Shown here: positions 20,832 through 31,185 of the stretch, piece by piece
Layout: the number at the start of each line of letters is the position of its first letter
Position numbering within the stretch: the stretch's first letter is position 1
NCBI GenBank assembly: GCA_051453625.1
Contig: JBOZIK010000001.1
Span: 8,757,198 to 8,790,349, forward strand
Direction of reading: 5' to 3'
DNA from: Welwitschia mirabilis
Lineage: Eukaryota; Gnetophyta; Gnetopsida; Welwitschiales
Length of the DNA stretch: 33,152 nt
The notes under the pieces: generated by a model
The model's input: the letters and a program-made list of their open reading frames with translations, nothing else
Database searches by the model: none
What the model was told of the DNA's origin: nothing
Made by a program: the position numbers and the translations under genes

Positions 20832-23401
20832 ATAATTACTAAAATATCTAGATATTAAGTTGGAGTAAGATTATACATGGGTAGGGAAGGCGAGTAGTGA
20901 TCAAATCCACTTCTAAAAGGGTATTATTAAAAAAAAGTTCAATATAACCTGATTTGATGATAAAATCAAAGTGTAAAGATGAACATTATTAGAATTACCT
21001 TGATTTAGTCCTATTTGATGAATACATCATAGAAATGCATATATACATTTCTAACCAATGTGGATCATTAATGGATTATTTATTTAGTTATAATAATTGT
21101 AATCATTATTAGGTTCATTTTATAGAAATAACCATAAAAAGAAAACAAGCATACAAGAACATTTCCATATTCAAGATTAAAATCATGAAAATCTAGATAA
21201 AGGGAATATTCTTTTTTTGTATCCAAATAAAGAAAATATTATTTTCTCTTTTTATTATAATAATAATAAAAATATTTAAAATTTATCAAATCACATCTTT
21301 ATGATATACTTAAAGAAACTCAAACATACCTGGGGCTATGCCAATTCGAGAAACATTCTTTTCTACTCATATGACAATCTCCATGGATTGGTGCAAAGAA
21401 GGTAAACAAATGAAAGTATAGCTCAAAGCATAATTGTTAAGATATAAATCTTTATCAAAGATTCTATGGCTATATCATAAGTTAATAAGAAAAAGTGATA
21501 AGCTAGAGACTATTTATGTTACTTAAACTACTAAGGTGAAAATTCTTATAAGCATACACATTCAAAGTAAAATTAAAAAATAGTAAAAGAGGTATTTCTA
21601 TAACTAAAATACTATTTATAGCTAATTCAATCTAAAGTTATTGGTAAAACCATTTATTATATACTTAAATTCCCTATAAAGTTCTACATAATAATTTTTC
21701 TATAATTTAAAACATTAATTATGACATTTTTGTACTCTAAGGCAATATCATAGTAGAAAATTAATAATTAATTAATTATAAGATAAAAAATAAATTATAG
21801 TAGTTTTTTAAAACCTAGACATGTATAGGATTCTCAAAATATAACTTAAACTATCTCAGAATTCTAAAAGTATTATCTTTAAAGTTATCATTTAAGGTTA
21901 AACACTATCAAAGTATTTAAAATTACAATCCTATCGTACTATACTAAAATCATCATACCTTTTAAATTACTTTTCATTTTTAAATTATTTGAGATGTTTT
22001 GTAAAGCTTGTTCAATGTTATAAAACTTAGGAGGATCAAGTTAATATATGTCTTAACAAATATTTATAAAAATATAAATTAATTGCTTACTATTTTTTTG
22101 CATTTATTTTCTAATATATTTTTCTAATATATTTTAACAAATAAATTTTCTTAAAAATAATTATCCATTAGAAAAACTACTAATTTTACATTTTCATATT
22201 TATAACACAATCCTATATTTACAATTTTTTTAAATTAATTTTTACATACTAATTAATAAGCTATGTTTTTTTTACCCTATGCTTCTATTTTGGAAATTTA
22301 ATTTTCACCATAATAAAAATATGATAAGCTTTCTACAACTAGTTAAGCAATACTTAGATTAGTAAAATAATGGATATACTAACTAATTACTTATATAATA
22401 TCTTAGCTACATTACTAATTCAAATCAAAAATTAAATGAATTCAAAAAGGACCATTTATTATAAGCCTTAGGATTTCCATGAAAGAGTACTAGCTTAAAG
22501 AGATTTTTGAGGATCAGACTTTTCTCTTAATAAGATAGATCTAATTCATAATACATAAAATATAATATTATAATAAACATGGGTATGCTTTTTTTTCCCC
22601 TTGTGAAATAGTAAATCCTCTAGTCACTTAGCCATAATCATCCATTAGTAACCTCCATCACCAAGCATAAGAAACCTCTCATATCTTCCTAGAATTTTGG
22701 TGAGAACCAATGGGAGGAAATAATGTTTTACAACATAATTGCATAAAAACTATAAATACTTCCCTAATGCAATATTACATCTTTCCACTATAATCTTAAA
22801 AAACGATCATATGGACAATAAGAGTAAAGAGCTTACTTGGGAATATTAGTAAGTCTTTGATAATTAAAGACTAATAAAGATCCAAACTTAAGAGTTCCTT
22901 AGCTCCAAGCTTCAAAGCTCTAAGCTCCATAAGTAAGGTAATAAAAGAAATAGAAAGGAAATGCACTTATATGAGAAAAAAATAAAGGTATCTCCTTTTA
23001 CAAGAGAGGAAGGATCTCTATATATAGATAAACAAAGGCATATAACTCAAAATCACAAAATCAAATGATTTAGCATTAATAAGTGGGATGAGTAATAAGT
23101 GATATTAGGGTACAAAAAGAGATCATATTTATGACTTATGCACCTAACTAAGGTAATTAATTTTTGTGCTTTAATTACTAAGACTAATTACATGCATCTT
23201 TTCCTCATGCTAGATCCTTTTTAATCCTACATAAACTCATAAGTAAGTTTAATTCATTTAAGAGATGCATTAAAAGAATAAATGCATAAATCTCAAAATT
23301 GTTATGTGTCATAATGAGAAAAAGTCTTCAATTATAATGAATAAAACAATGAGTATGCTATAAACTAAGTGCCCTTACACATCTCAAAAATAACAAAGCC
23401 A
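20832..23401. other. AT-rich intergenic DNA, no gene seen
   Basis: No protein-coding similarity was found. On the minus strand CTATATATAGAG (near 23017-23028), followed by CCTTCCTCTC, resembles the TATA/R start of an LTR, but no other LTR features confirm it. The region ends where LTR B begins at 23402. Confidence 0.4.
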
Positions 23402-24824
23402 TGTGTTATGCTACTAACCTGTATGTATTTGATAGGATATTTTGAGTAGTTTCACAGAACATTAGAGAGGTTTATATTGAATTTTAATGATAATGGAGAG
23501 CTAAGATAAATGACACAAAAACATTCGATCTTCATTACGTTTTATAGCATTTAAGGCAATTTACAATATTTCCTATCTGAAGTAAAAATATTTCAAATAA
23601 TAAGGATAATTTGATACATGAATAACTATACAAAAGTCTATTATCCACCTCATTTTTTGGATGATTATGTAAATAACAAAACATTTAAGTAAATAAGGAT
23701 GCTGACTGGATCAATATAGCAACTAATGTGGAACTCTTATGAGGTGGTATTATCTCCTATATGATCTAGACAATTAACAAGATAACACTAAAGATAGAAG
23801 CTTCAATAAACTTTACCAAACTCTAGTCATTTATCTCACATGTTCTTGCATGATTATTAAGGTTGTTTACATTCTTCTTAGTTTTCTTTAGTTTTAGATT
23901 ATGTTTTGTAAATAAATACCTCCTCTATCCTCGATTCTGTTTTATCTTCATTTGCACTAAAAATTTTTGTGACAGAAGGTCAAAGAACTGGAGATATATT
24001 CATTATTGTTATAGAAAGATGTCTTTCTTAGTGTTGAATTGTGTATCCTTCATGAAGGTGCTGCTGCTTTGTAATATGGATGTTGGTTCAATTCTAATTA
24101 AAACTTTGTTTNNNNNNNNNNNNNNNNNNNNNNNNNNNNNNNNNNNNNNNNNNNNNNNNNNNNNNNNNNNNNNNNNNNNNNNNNNNNNNNNNNNNNNNNN
24201 NNNNNNNNNNNTAGATTATGTTTTGTAAATAAATACCTCCTCTATCCTCGATTTTGTTTTATCTTCATTTGCACTAAAAATTTTTGTGACAGGAGGTCAA
24301 AGAACTGGAGATATATTCATTATTGTTATAGAAAGATGTCTTTCTTTGTGTTGAATTGTGTATCCTTCATGAAGGTGCTGTTGCTTTGTAATATGGATGT
24401 TGGTTCAATTCTAATTAAAACTTTGTTTCTATTTTCATATCTTTATTTTATGCATGTTCCTTATGGTTTATGTTTCTTCTGACTCTATGATAGCTTCTTT
24501 AGTAATCTAGATTACAATCTTTGTTAAGATTGACATTATTAATTAGGTGCATTGTATTCCCTTTTCTAGATTAATGTGCATTTCATTTTTAAAAGTGTAT
24601 TTGCATTGTTATTTCTGCATTACTATTTTATTTCTACTTTAAGGATACATAGTGATTTATTCTCGAAATCAATTCTCTTTCTTCTCATCTATGCTTTCAA
24701 CAAGAATATGACATTTGGGTCACTTTCATCTATATTAGTGTATTGTATTATGCAAAATCTATATATTTGTAAATGATAGGATTTACTTAAGAATGTAATG
24801 TTTACACAAATACAGACTACAACA
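23402..24824 (+). mobile_element. LTR B (5' LTR of element B)
   Basis: It begins TGTGTTATGC and ends ACAACA immediately before the primer-binding site. After the start it shares TTTGATAG-ATA-TTTGAGTA with the minus-strand LTR near 31390-31423. It shares GGTATTATCTCCTAT (23742) with GGTATCATCTCCTAT of LTR C. A TATA-like AAATAAATACC at 23911 aligns with CTATAAATACCC of LTR C. R/U5 shares CTTAGTGTT, AAGGTGCT and CTTATGGTTTATGTT with LTR C. The raw length of 1423 includes 317 bases of gap plus duplicated contig end (23895-24111 against 24212-24428), so the true length is about 1106 bp. Confidence 0.75.
23895..24428 (+). repeat. 217-bp duplicate flanking a 100-N gap in LTR B
   Basis: The 217 bases ending at the gap (23895-24111) recur directly after it (24212-24428) with four substitutions and no indels that I can see. 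The copy boundaries coincide with the gap at 24112-24211. An unmerged pair of alleles or contig ends is the simplest explanation. Confidence 0.9.
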
Positions 24825-24827
24825 TCT

Positions 24828-24845
24828 TGACACCATTGCTAAGGA
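24828..24845 (+). other. Primer-binding site of element B, tRNA-Asp type, decayed
   Basis: TGACACCATTGCTAAGGA lies 3 bases after the LTR end. It matches TGGCGCCGTTGCCGGGGA, the site complementary to the 3' end of tRNA-Asp used by many Athila/Tat elements, at 12 of 18 positions. All six differences are G-to-A or C-to-T transitions, several at CpG dinucleotides, as expected from deamination of methylated DNA. In the live element this site paired with the tRNA primer to start minus-strand synthesis. Confidence 0.7.
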
Positions 24846-25210
24846 AGGTTTCTTGGAATCTGAGGGTTATCATTGCTTAGGTGAGTGCTTTGGATTTTAG
24901 TTTGGATATTTACCTACAGTAATACTATATTTTTATAGTAGAAATGTAGGTTTTTATTCTAAAATAAATGCCCTATCGTCTGCTCCATCGTCTGGATGAC
25001 GTGGAGTAACGATGGCCTGTGTGCCTTAGGTTTTTCACTTTTCTTAGGAATTAGGATTTTTCTATTGCTCCCTTTATTATCCAAATGTCTTAGATGGATC
25101 ATAGTCTAATTTCTATGTTTTTTATTTTGTGATTTTATTTTCTGCATTTTTTGTTTATGGTTTTTTTCTGTGTTCTGTCATCTAGATATATCGTCTATAT
25201 GATAATAGAA
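24846..25210 (+). other. Leader of element B with a TCGTC/ATGAC motif block
   Basis: Noncoding sequence between primer-binding site and gag start. At 24973-25006 it holds CTATCGTCTGCTCCATCGTC followed by TGGATGACGTGGAG. This closely resembles 30918-30952 in the U3 of LTR C, but there the block is in the opposite orientation relative to the LTR. Confidence 0.5.
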
Positions 25211-26250
25211 ATGGTGCATACTAAAACTAGAATTGAGCATGCTGGGATATAGTAAATTCTAGTAAAAAGGAAAAATATCAAATAGAGTGACTATTCATTG
25301 AAGAAAACATCCAAGAAGGTTTAATTGACTACAAACTTAACCCCAATACACCCACCCTAGGTATGCAAAATACTTCAAAAATTCAGTAAGAAGAAATTTT
25401 TGCATTTATTATTTCAAAATCTATTTTTTTTAAAAAAAATTAGAAGATAATTTAGAATAAAATCATTTTATTACTATCTCAAATTCGTCATAAAAACAAA
25501 ATCAGGTTTCTTTGTCTAATCCCCCTATAGTTATTGGAACCTCTACTCCTACACGCGTAAATTCTAATGCTAATGTAATCCTTAAAGAACTTATAGTAAA
25601 TATGATATGTGAGATTCAAATCCCTTTTAACCTACCTTCTGGTGATGATGTTGAATTAATAAATTTAAATGCTTATTATATTTTTAATAGAGAAAATGAT
25701 AAAGGTTCCCTATAAAATATAGCCAACATTAAACAATTAGTACTCACTTCCAGAAATAGTAAAAAATGAATTAGTGATCATACTTATATAGTTATTTTTC
25801 CCATCACCTTAAAAGGAAACGTTAAACCATAGTTCAGAACTATTCCACATAAAAGTTTAAAAACATGGAATCAAGTTCAAGAAGCATTTATAAAGAGATT
25901 TATGAGTGAAACAACCATAAAAACAAAAAAGAAAGAAGTAACTAACTTCCAACAACAACCTAACAAATATTATGCCTCCACTTATAAGTGATTTTTTTTT
26001 ACCTTACATTCTAATCCTATAGATTCTTTTTCTTAGGAAGAATTAAGAGATTACTTTTATAGTGAACTTAATAGCCAAACAAAGCAACTTGTTGATTTTT
26101 CGTGTGAAGGAAACTTAATGAATCTCACATTATAGAATGCAAAGAGAGTGTGAAAAGAATTAGTAAAAGTAAGTCAGACATGGATTAAACCCTCACCTAA
26201 AAGAAATCATATAATAGACCAAATTATAAAGGATCTTAAAGAAGTTAAAC
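25211..26250 (+). pseudogene. gag of element B (capsid-type core), broken
   Basis: The reading starts with ATG at 25211 (M-V-H-T-K-T-R, like many plant Gag starts) but meets stops within 14 codons. In one continuing frame from 25512, T-W-N-Q-V-Q-E-A-F-I-K-R-F-M at about 25863-25904 matches the retrotransposon Gag core motif W-x2-h-x2-A-F-h-x-R-F. Further on are E-E-L-R-D-Y-F-Y (26037 on), then T-K-Q-L-V-D-F-S-C-E-G (about 26080) and the helical end K-E-L-V-K-V-S-Q-T-W near 26155-26183. All are in one frame interrupted by stops, often TAA or TAG where Gln is usual. Gag would have formed the virus-like particle. It is now non-functional. Confidence 0.7.
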
Positions 26251-26325
26251 AAGAAAAGGAGGAAGTAAAAATAGAGAAAGAACCAATAAGTGTCATTAAT
26301 GATTTCAGTACAACACTACACTTGA

Positions 26326-26514
26326 ATGATCTTAGATGCAAAGGTGATAATAGAAAAGATTGTTGTTTTGGTTTCAACTTGTGATTTGTATAAAGACAAC
26401 TACCATTTAATAAAAGATTGTCCTTTATTACTTACTTATAAAGAAAAAATTTATGAAGAGATGTATGCATTTAATCAAAAGTCTTTAAAATTTAAAATAC
26501 AAAATCAAAATTAA
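26326..26514 (+). pseudogene. Gag zinc-knuckle segment of element B with a lost Cys
   Basis: A 62-codon open stretch, in a different frame from the upstream gag core, contains C-D-L-Y-K-D-N-Y-H-L-I-K-D-C-P at 26380-26424. The nucleocapsid zinc knuckle is C-x2-C-x4-H-x4-C. Here the second Cys is Tyr (TAT at 26389-26391), one G-to-A change from TGT, and all other spacings are perfect. The knuckle normally binds zinc and packages element RNA. Downstream, 26515-26839 reads as Asn/Phe/Gln-rich linker with stops before the 649-N gap. Confidence 0.75.
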
Positions 26515-26839
26515 TTTCATCCTAAGATGAATGAACAATCAAATTTTCAATCTTTTGGAAACAAATTTAAGAACTTGCAAGCCAACCATCCAAATTTTCA
26601 ACCATTCTTAAATAGATTTAAGAATACTAACATTTAAATAAACAACTCAAACTTTCAACCAAAAAACTCAACTTGTTAAGCAAGCATATTAAACTCACAA
26701 AACCAAAATGATCCACTTAGAAATTTCATTAATGATTTAAGAAAATCTTAAGAGAATACAAATTCAAATATTAAAAATATTGTTAATGTTCTTTAACAAA
26801 CTATACTTTCTAATCAAAGACTATATGGATCACTTGTTA

Positions 26840-27488
26840 NNNNNNNNNNNNNNNNNNNNNNNNNNNNNNNNNNNNNNNNNNNNNNNNNNNNNNNNNNNNN
26901 NNNNNNNNNNNNNNNNNNNNNNNNNNNNNNNNNNNNNNNNNNNNNNNNNNNNNNNNNNNNNNNNNNNNNNNNNNNNNNNNNNNNNNNNNNNNNNNNNNNN
27001 NNNNNNNNNNNNNNNNNNNNNNNNNNNNNNNNNNNNNNNNNNNNNNNNNNNNNNNNNNNNNNNNNNNNNNNNNNNNNNNNNNNNNNNNNNNNNNNNNNNN
27101 NNNNNNNNNNNNNNNNNNNNNNNNNNNNNNNNNNNNNNNNNNNNNNNNNNNNNNNNNNNNNNNNNNNNNNNNNNNNNNNNNNNNNNNNNNNNNNNNNNNN
27201 NNNNNNNNNNNNNNNNNNNNNNNNNNNNNNNNNNNNNNNNNNNNNNNNNNNNNNNNNNNNNNNNNNNNNNNNNNNNNNNNNNNNNNNNNNNNNNNNNNNN
27301 NNNNNNNNNNNNNNNNNNNNNNNNNNNNNNNNNNNNNNNNNNNNNNNNNNNNNNNNNNNNNNNNNNNNNNNNNNNNNNNNNNNNNNNNNNNNNNNNNNNN
27401 NNNNNNNNNNNNNNNNNNNNNNNNNNNNNNNNNNNNNNNNNNNNNNNNNNNNNNNNNNNNNNNNNNNNNNNNNNNNNNNNNNNNNNNN
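26840..27488. other. Assembly gap of 649 N inside gag
   Basis: Unsequenced; it separates the Gag C-terminal linker from the gag-protease junction. Frames spanning it are not real genes. Confidence 0.95.
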
Positions 27489-27491
27489 GAT

Positions 27492-27977
27492 AAGAAACTT
27501 GCGACCCATTGTCTTAATAGATTAAATACTAATCCTAAATTTGATAAACATCTTAAAATCTTAATGCAAAATAAACCTACCATTTTGAAAAATTTTATAA
27601 GAGAATCCTAAATGTTTTAAGTTACCAAAATATCTGATTAGGAGAAAACAAAAATAAACTATACTTAGTAAAGTCTTATTAGCACAATCTATAACCAACT
27701 CAGTCTTGTGAAATAATCCAAAGTTTAAGGATCCAATGGTAGCAATGATTAATGTTATTTTATAAGGGAATAAAGAAATTAAGAAAGCTTTAATAGATAT
27801 AGGATCAAGTGTTAATATTATGCCTTTGCACATTTTTCAACGACTTGAGTTGGAAAGTAGAATTAAACCTACAAAGATTATCTTAGAATTAGCAGATACA
27901 TCAATAAAAAAACCTTTAGGAGTAATCAAATATTTAGTAATTCAAATAGAAGAAGCATTCTATTCTATAGATATTGT
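27492..27977 (+). pseudogene. Gag-protease linker and retropepsin of element B, broken
   Basis: The linker block C-L-N-R-L-N-T-N-P-K-F-D at about 27510-27545 and N-P-K-F-K-D at 27715-27732 match the fragment at 175-400. The aspartic protease follows in frame: K-K-A-L-I-D-I-G-S-S-V-N-I-M-P, with the catalytic Asp at 27796-27798 in the D-[ST/I]-G-x-S context usual for plant retropepsins. Next is R-I-K-P-T-K-I-I-L-E-L-A-D and G-V-I-K-Y-L-V-I-Q-I, the flap-side strands, before a 131-N gap (27978-28108). After the gap, sequence resumes in a V-F-D-T-A-K-K-D-L-G-N-E-F block. The active-site Asp is intact, but stops lie just upstream, so no mature enzyme is expected. It would have cut the polyprotein. 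Confidence 0.8.
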
Positions 27978-28108
27978 NNNNNNNNNNNNNNNNNNNNNNN
28001 NNNNNNNNNNNNNNNNNNNNNNNNNNNNNNNNNNNNNNNNNNNNNNNNNNNNNNNNNNNNNNNNNNNNNNNNNNNNNNNNNNNNNNNNNNNNNNNNNNNN
28101 NNNNNNNN

Positions 28109-28490
28109 TTAAAGTATTTGACACTGCTAAAAAGGACTTAGGTAATGAATTTAATGTTGAATAAGAAATTAAACCTAGTTTATTTTTATAACATTATCTA
28201 CTTGAGGAAAGATGGTCAATTCTCCATGATCTAATCTTATTTAATGATCAATTAGAAGTACAAAACTTGAAAGCTTTTAATGATGATCAACTTAATTATG
28301 AGCATTTAGGAACTGACTATTTTGATTAAGAAAGTAGAAAAACTAAAACTACAAACTTTGCAAAAGTTCAAAATCTAAATAAAATTAAGATTTCTTATTT
28401 TGAGGGAGGTCATCCACTTTTACCATCTAGACAATAGTCAATTTTGATAAAAATTTAATTAAAAACAAAAATCTAAATTTAAATCTGAAA
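28109..28490 (+). pseudogene. Protease-RT linker of element B
   Basis: Coding-like, acidic and Asn/Lys-rich sequence with several stops, between the retropepsin and the RT region. It has no identifiable domain. It contains L-E-E-R-W-S-I-L-H-D-L-I-L near 28202-28240 in one frame. Confidence 0.5.
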
Positions 28491-29429
28491 CCTTTACCCA
28501 GTGAACTAAAATATATCTTCCTGTGTGATGATCCTAATAAATCTTTAATAATAAATAAGAATATTTCCCCTTTATAAGAGTTGGTTTTAATTTTACTTTT
28601 GAAATATAAGGTTAATGTGCTTACTTCATCTCATAAAGATTTAATAGCCATTCTTACCTCTATTATTCAACATAAAATTTACCTTGAGGATAATGCAAAA
28701 CCTATTAAGAAACTTTAAAATAGACTAAATCTAACCCTTCAATAAGTTGCAAAAGATGAAATCATTAAATTAATGGATGCTATAATTTTTTATGCTATAG
28801 TTGATAAGGAGTGGGTTAGCTCATTAATAGTAGTGCCTAAGAAAGATGGGAAGTGGAGAATGTGTATTGACTTTAGAAAACTAAATGAAGTAATCAAGAA
28901 AGATCATTGTCCTTTACCTTTTCTTGATTAAATACTTGATAGAATCTAAGGACATGCTTTTTATTATTTTCTTGATTGGTATAATGGTTACAATCATGTT
29001 TTTATTACTAATGATGATTAGGATAAAACTACTTTTATTTCATCCTTTGGAACTTATACTTTTAGACATATGCCTTTTGGACTTTGTAATACTCTTGGTA
29101 CTTTTCAACGTGTAATGATGGATATTTTGTCTGATATGTTAGAGGATTAAATAAAAATTTTTATGAATGACTTCTCAATCTATGATGAAATCTTGAACAA
29201 ATCTTAAAAATATTAGAGAAATTCATTGATAGATGCATTACTAGTGATCTACATTTAAGTTGAAAGAAAAGTTTCCTTTTAGTTGATAGTGGAATGGTCT
29301 TAAGTCACCATATTTCTAATAAAAGAATTAGAATGGACCATAAAAAGTTAGTATCATTAAAAATATAACTCCTTCAACTAATGTAAAACAATTTCGACCT
29401 TTCATTAGTCATTGTAGTTTTTATCATCT
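28491..29429 (+). pseudogene. Reverse transcriptase of element B, catalytic Asp lost
   Basis: L-P-S-E-L-K-Y-I-F-L (28494 on) and H-K-I-Y-L-E-D-N-A-K-P-I-K-K (about 28668-28709) are the typical lead-in. The RT core follows in one frame: V-V-P-K-K-D-G-K-W-R-M-C-I-D-F-R-K-L-N (28830-28886), then H-C-P-L-P-F-L-D, then F-L-D-W-Y-N-G-Y-N-H, then F-G-T-Y-T-F-R-H-M-P-F-G-L-C-N (about 29043-29087). The catalytic box reads F-M-N-D-F at 29160-29174, where Asp-Asp is required; Asp to Asn needs one G-to-A change. Stops replace expected Gln in P-F-L-D-[stop]-I-L and D-D-[stop]-D-K-T-T-F. A frameshift lies near 29195. The enzyme copied element RNA into DNA and is certainly dead here. Confidence 0.9.
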
Positions 29430-29532
29430 TTTATTCAAGATTATGTAAAAATTTGTAAACCTCTTCACTCATTACTTGAAAAAGAAGATAAATTTGATTG
29501 GAATGAATCTTGTTAGTTTGCTTTCAATACAC
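29430..29532 (+). pseudogene. Start of RNase H region of element B, cut by a gap
   Basis: Back in the RT core frame, F-I-Q-D-Y-V-K-I-C-K-P-L-H-S-L-L at 29430-29477 is followed by F-D-W-N-E-S-C-[stop]-F-A-F-N-T. This matches the conserved RT/RNase H connection F-I-x-D-F-S-K-I-A-x-P-L...F-x-W-x-E-x-C-x-x-A-F. The domain runs into the 708-N gap, so RNase H active-site residues and integrase are unseen. Confidence 0.75.
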
Positions 29533-30240
29533 NNNNNNNNNNNNNNNNNNNNNNNNNNNNNNNNNNNNNNNNNNNNNNNNNNNNNNNNNNNNNNNNNNNN
29601 NNNNNNNNNNNNNNNNNNNNNNNNNNNNNNNNNNNNNNNNNNNNNNNNNNNNNNNNNNNNNNNNNNNNNNNNNNNNNNNNNNNNNNNNNNNNNNNNNNNN
29701 NNNNNNNNNNNNNNNNNNNNNNNNNNNNNNNNNNNNNNNNNNNNNNNNNNNNNNNNNNNNNNNNNNNNNNNNNNNNNNNNNNNNNNNNNNNNNNNNNNNN
29801 NNNNNNNNNNNNNNNNNNNNNNNNNNNNNNNNNNNNNNNNNNNNNNNNNNNNNNNNNNNNNNNNNNNNNNNNNNNNNNNNNNNNNNNNNNNNNNNNNNNN
29901 NNNNNNNNNNNNNNNNNNNNNNNNNNNNNNNNNNNNNNNNNNNNNNNNNNNNNNNNNNNNNNNNNNNNNNNNNNNNNNNNNNNNNNNNNNNNNNNNNNNN
30001 NNNNNNNNNNNNNNNNNNNNNNNNNNNNNNNNNNNNNNNNNNNNNNNNNNNNNNNNNNNNNNNNNNNNNNNNNNNNNNNNNNNNNNNNNNNNNNNNNNNN
30101 NNNNNNNNNNNNNNNNNNNNNNNNNNNNNNNNNNNNNNNNNNNNNNNNNNNNNNNNNNNNNNNNNNNNNNNNNNNNNNNNNNNNNNNNNNNNNNNNNNNN
30201 NNNNNNNNNNNNNNNNNNNNNNNNNNNNNNNNNNNNNNNN
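29533..30240. other. Assembly gap of 708 N
   Basis: Unsequenced junction between plus-strand element B and minus-strand LTR C. It must contain the end of LTR C and the element B/element C boundary. Frames spanning it are artefacts. Confidence 0.95.
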
Positions 30241-30630
30241 GTTCTTAAAAACATAAACTATGAGATCCATTCAAGTAAAATAAGAAATGCAATATGAAAT
30301 GAAATGGAAAAGTAATGAAAATCTACTACTAACCAAGGTTAACCTTAACAAATGATCTAGATAAATCACAGAGTTATCACAAATAACTATGATCAACATA
30401 AACCATAAGGGACATTCACAGAATTGGAATGGAAAGAGAAATTGTATTAATTCAACGAGTATTTAGAACATAATGTCCACTTATAATAGAATAATAGCAC
30501 CTTAATAAAAGAGACTCATCCTAACACTAAGAAGACTCCTTTCTGTGGCTTTGGATGGATCTCTTGCCCTTCAATCCTCTGTCATAAGTATCGAGTACAA
30601 AAGATGGCCTAGAAATCAAGGAGGAGAAGG

Positions 30631-30640
30631 GTATTTATAG
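30631..30640 (-). promoter_or_regulatory. TATA box of LTR C
   Basis: CTATAAATAC on the minus strand, followed by CCTTCTCCTCC. The arrangement equals AAATAAATACCTCCTC in LTR B. Confidence 0.55.
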
Positions 30641-30704
30641 TTTTTTATTTGAGGTTCTAGAAGCAAAACCATAAAGGTGGGAAACATAAACCCTAGCAAT
30701 TCAC

Positions 30705-30922
30705 ATGGGTCACTTGACCCTATTTACAAAGATATTTCTTTCAAACATGCAAAAATAGCTGTCNNNNNNNNNNNNNNNNNNNNNNNNNNNNNNNNNNNNN
30801 NNNNNNNNNNNNNNNNNNNNNNNNNNNNNNNNNNNNNNNNNNNNNNNNNNNNNNNNNNNNNNNATGGGTCACTTGACCCTATTTACAAAGATATTTTTTC
30901 CAAACATGCAAAAATAGCTATC
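30705..30922. repeat. 59-bp duplicate flanking a 100-N gap
   Basis: Bases 30705-30763 recur at 30864-30922 with three substitutions. The gap (30764-30863) lies exactly between, as at the other 100-N gaps, so this is probably an unmerged overlap. Confidence 0.9.
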
Positions 30923-31185
30923 GTCTCGCCTATCGTTAGGATGACATAGGAGATGATACCATGTGCCACCTGTCCCCATGTGCTCCATGTGCTACTATCA
31001 GCCCTGCAGCTTTTCTGTCCATGTTAGTAGTTTCGTCGTCCTACCTGTCATGGGGATAACATAGGGGATAACGCCATGTGCTACATGTCTCCATGTGCTT
31101 CATGTACTACTATTAGCCCTGTAACCTCTATTCATGTTAGAAGTGTTGTCGTCCTAGATGTCATGGGGAAGATGCAGGGGATGAT
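30921..31185. repeat. ~113-bp tandem repeat in U3 of LTR C, about 2.3 copies
   Basis: Units start at TCGTC: 30921-31035 (115 bp), 31036-31148 (113 bp), then a partial third from 31149. Each holds the order TCGTC, CCT, TCATGGGGAT or equivalent, ATAGG-GAT, CCATGTGCTAC (or CCACC), CCATGTGCT, CTACTAT-AGCCCTG and CATGTTAG. Subtracting one unit and the false gap duplicate makes the C U3 equal in length to the B U3 (about 510 bp). The extra unit is thus a lineage-specific duplication in the promoter-proximal region. Confidence 0.8.

Larger units (their letters stand above)
23402..29532 (+). mobile_element. Element B: Athila/Tat-type Ty3/gypsy LTR retrotransposon, 5' half, inactive
   Basis: In order on the plus strand: 5' LTR (23402-24824), primer-binding site (24828-24845), leader, gag start at 25211, gag core, zinc knuckle, gag-protease linker, retropepsin, reverse transcriptase and the beginning of RNase H. 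It then runs into a 708-N gap. The order PR-RT-RH and the conserved block A-K-P-I-K-K-L followed by R-L-N-L-T-L-Q before the RT core are typical of Athila/Tat elements, as is a tRNA-Asp primer (family knowledge). Integrase and 3' LTR are not visible. In-frame stops, frameshifts and two lost key residues show it is dead. A 649-N and a 131-N gap interrupt gag and protease. Confidence 0.85.

Noticed and set aside
26780-27583. Long apparent open frames of 230-250 codons on both strands
   Set aside because: They consist almost entirely of the 649-N gap, in which no stop codon can be read.
29472-30297. Long apparent open frames of 248-273 codons on both strands
   Set aside because: They span the 708-N gap; only a few real codons lie at each end.
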